Shown here: positions 5,448 through 6,354 of the stretch, piece after piece
Layout: each line of letters begins with the position of its first letter
Numbering within the stretch: the first letter of the stretch is position 1
DNA from: Acidobacteriota bacterium
GTDB lineage: Bacteria; Acidobacteriota; Vicinamibacteria; Vicinamibacterales; Fen-181
Length of the DNA stretch: 6,354 nt
Reading direction: 5' to 3'
Assembly (NCBI GenBank): GCA_003157675.1
Contig: PMKG01000094.1
Coordinates: 1-6,354 of the forward strand
Notes under the pieces: model-generated
Seen by the model: only the letters and a program-made list of their open reading frames with translations
Database searches by the model: none
Told to the model about the DNA's origin: nothing
Made by a program: the position numbers and the translations under genes

Positions 5448-6354
5448 ACTGCGTCAGATATGAGTGCGCCTCTTCGAGCAAGTCCTGGATCGGGATCTGC
5501 TGGGGGCACTTCGGCTCGCACTCGCCGCACCGGGCGCACTGGTCCGCGCCGTGCCCGCCCGCCATCACATACATCCGGTAGACGGCCGACGCGGCCTGGA
5601 GCGTGCCGAACATCGCGCTGGTGTTGTAGGACGAGAAGACGTCGGGGATCGCGACGCCGTTCGGGCACGGCAGGCAGTAGCCGCACGTCGTGCAGACGAC
5701 CTTCATCTTCGCCCGGAAGACGTCGCGCACGCGTGCCACGAGCGCCAGTTCGTCGGCGGTCATGGCGCCGGCCTGCGTGGTATCGGCCGTGGCGATGTTC
5801 GCGTCGAGCTGTTCGGGGGCGTTCATCCCCGAGAGTGCCATCACGACGTCCGGGTGGTCCCACACCCACCGCAGCGCCCAGTCCGCCGGCGCCCGCTTGA
5901 CGGCGGCCTCCGCCCAGATGGCGTCGACCGCTTCGGGTCCGCTGGCGGCCAGCGTTCCGCCCCGCAGCGGCTCCATCGCGAACACGCCGACCTTCCTCTC
6001 CGCCGCCCGCCGCAGCCCGGCGGTGCCGGCCTGGTACTCCTCGTCGATGAAGTTGTATTGAATCTGGCAGAAGTCCCAGTCGTAGGCGTCGACGATGGTG
6101 ATGAAGGCGTCGGGCGACCCGTGGAACGAGAAGCCGATCTGCCGGATGCGGCCGTCGGCTCGGGCGCGCTCGAAGGCCTCGAGGCCGCGCAGCCGCTGGA
6201 CGAGCTCCCATCGCTCCGCGCCGAGGCCGTGGAACATGTAGAAATCGATCCAGTCGGTCTCAAGGCGCGTCAACTGCTCGTCGAGCAGCCGCTCGAAATC
6301 GGCCTCGGTCTTGATGAGCCAGGTCGGCAGCTTGGTGGCGAGCTGCACCTTCTC
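5446..6354 (-). CDS. Aldo/keto reductase with two C-terminal Cys4 FeS motifs, 5' end cut
   Basis: A member of the ferredoxin-tailed aldo/keto reductase family (COG1453-like), an NAD(P)H-dependent or FeS-linked cytoplasmic oxidoreductase of unknown substrate. The frame is open to base 6354 and reads EKVQLATKLP there. The codon at 6348 is an internal GTG (Val), so the start lies outside the window and 302 residues are visible. Counting from that Val as 1, Lys6 in ATKLP and His40 in FHGL correspond to the Lys and His of the AKR catalytic tetrad. The Asp and Tyr lie upstream, out of view. The barrel continues through GFSFHG (72-77), QIQYN (95-99) and ALSGM (171-175). The tail has CTTCGYCLPCP (219-229) and CARCGECEPKCP (271-282). 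The second follows the CX2CX2CX3CP 4Fe-4S ferredoxin rule. The first has one residue fewer before its last Cys. No partner gene is visible. Confidence 0.92.
   Translation of the reverse strand, partial: EKVQLATKLPTWLIKTEADFERLLDEQLTRLETDWIDFYMFHGLGAERWELVQRLRGLEAFERARADGRIRQIGFSFHGSPDAFITIVDAYDWDFCQIQYNFIDEEYQAGTAGLRRAAERKVGVFAMEPLRGGTLAASGPEAVDAIWAEAAVKRAPADWALRWVWDHPDVVMALSGMNAPEQLDANIATADTTQAGAMTADELALVARVRDVFRAKMKVVCTTCGYCLPCPNGVAIPDVFSSYNTSAMFGTLQAASAVYRMYVMAGGHGADQCARCGECEPKCPQQIPIQDLLEEAHSYLTQ

Noticed and set aside
6346..6348. GTG at 6348 as the start of the aldo/keto reductase
   Set aside because: It lies within the conserved strand leading to ATKLP, and the N-terminal part of the barrel with the catalytic Asp and Tyr would be missing. 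The gene continues past the window edge.

Overview
The window is high-GC bacterial DNA (roughly two thirds G+C by eye), densely coding, with four genes and short spacers. Two genes run off the window edges. The gene set is a tandem two-domain phosphofructokinase, a secreted penicillin-acylase-family enzyme, a periplasmic murein endopeptidase and an aldo/keto reductase with iron-sulfur clusters. Together with 7-bp-period repeats in the spacers, this fits a soil-type Gram-negative bacterium. Acidobacteriota (Vicinamibacteria-like) is my best guess, but it is inferred from general resemblance and no marker gene is present.

Layout. Bases 1-1781 (+) hold the C-terminal part of a tandem phosphofructokinase. 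The end of its first half looks catalytic, and its second half has lost key Mg-ATP residues, as in the regulatory half of animal and fungal enzymes. Bases 1782-1961 separate two convergent genes and contain weak hairpins and heptamer repeats. Bases 1962-4139 (-) encode an exported N-terminal-nucleophile acylase with Ser, His and Asn active-site residues in place. An 81-bp divergent spacer (4140-4220) follows. Bases 4221-5351 (+) encode an exported MepA-type (M74) murein endopeptidase with a LysM-like C-terminal module. Bases 5352-5445 are a second convergent spacer, with degenerate heptamer repeats arranged as an inverted pair. Bases 5446-6354 (-) encode the C-terminal part of an aldo/keto reductase with two Cys4 cluster motifs.

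The acylase and the endopeptidase are divergent, both appear exported, and share one short promoter region, so they may be co-expressed in envelope or extracellular amide-bond hydrolysis. The phosphofructokinase and the reductase are cytoplasmic metabolic enzymes with no clear link to them. I do not see a defence system, mobile element, CRISPR array or RNA gene. The least ordinary signals are the heptamer repeats that begin in register with the stop codons of both minus-strand genes, the eukaryote-like architecture of the phosphofructokinase, and the M74-LysM fusion.
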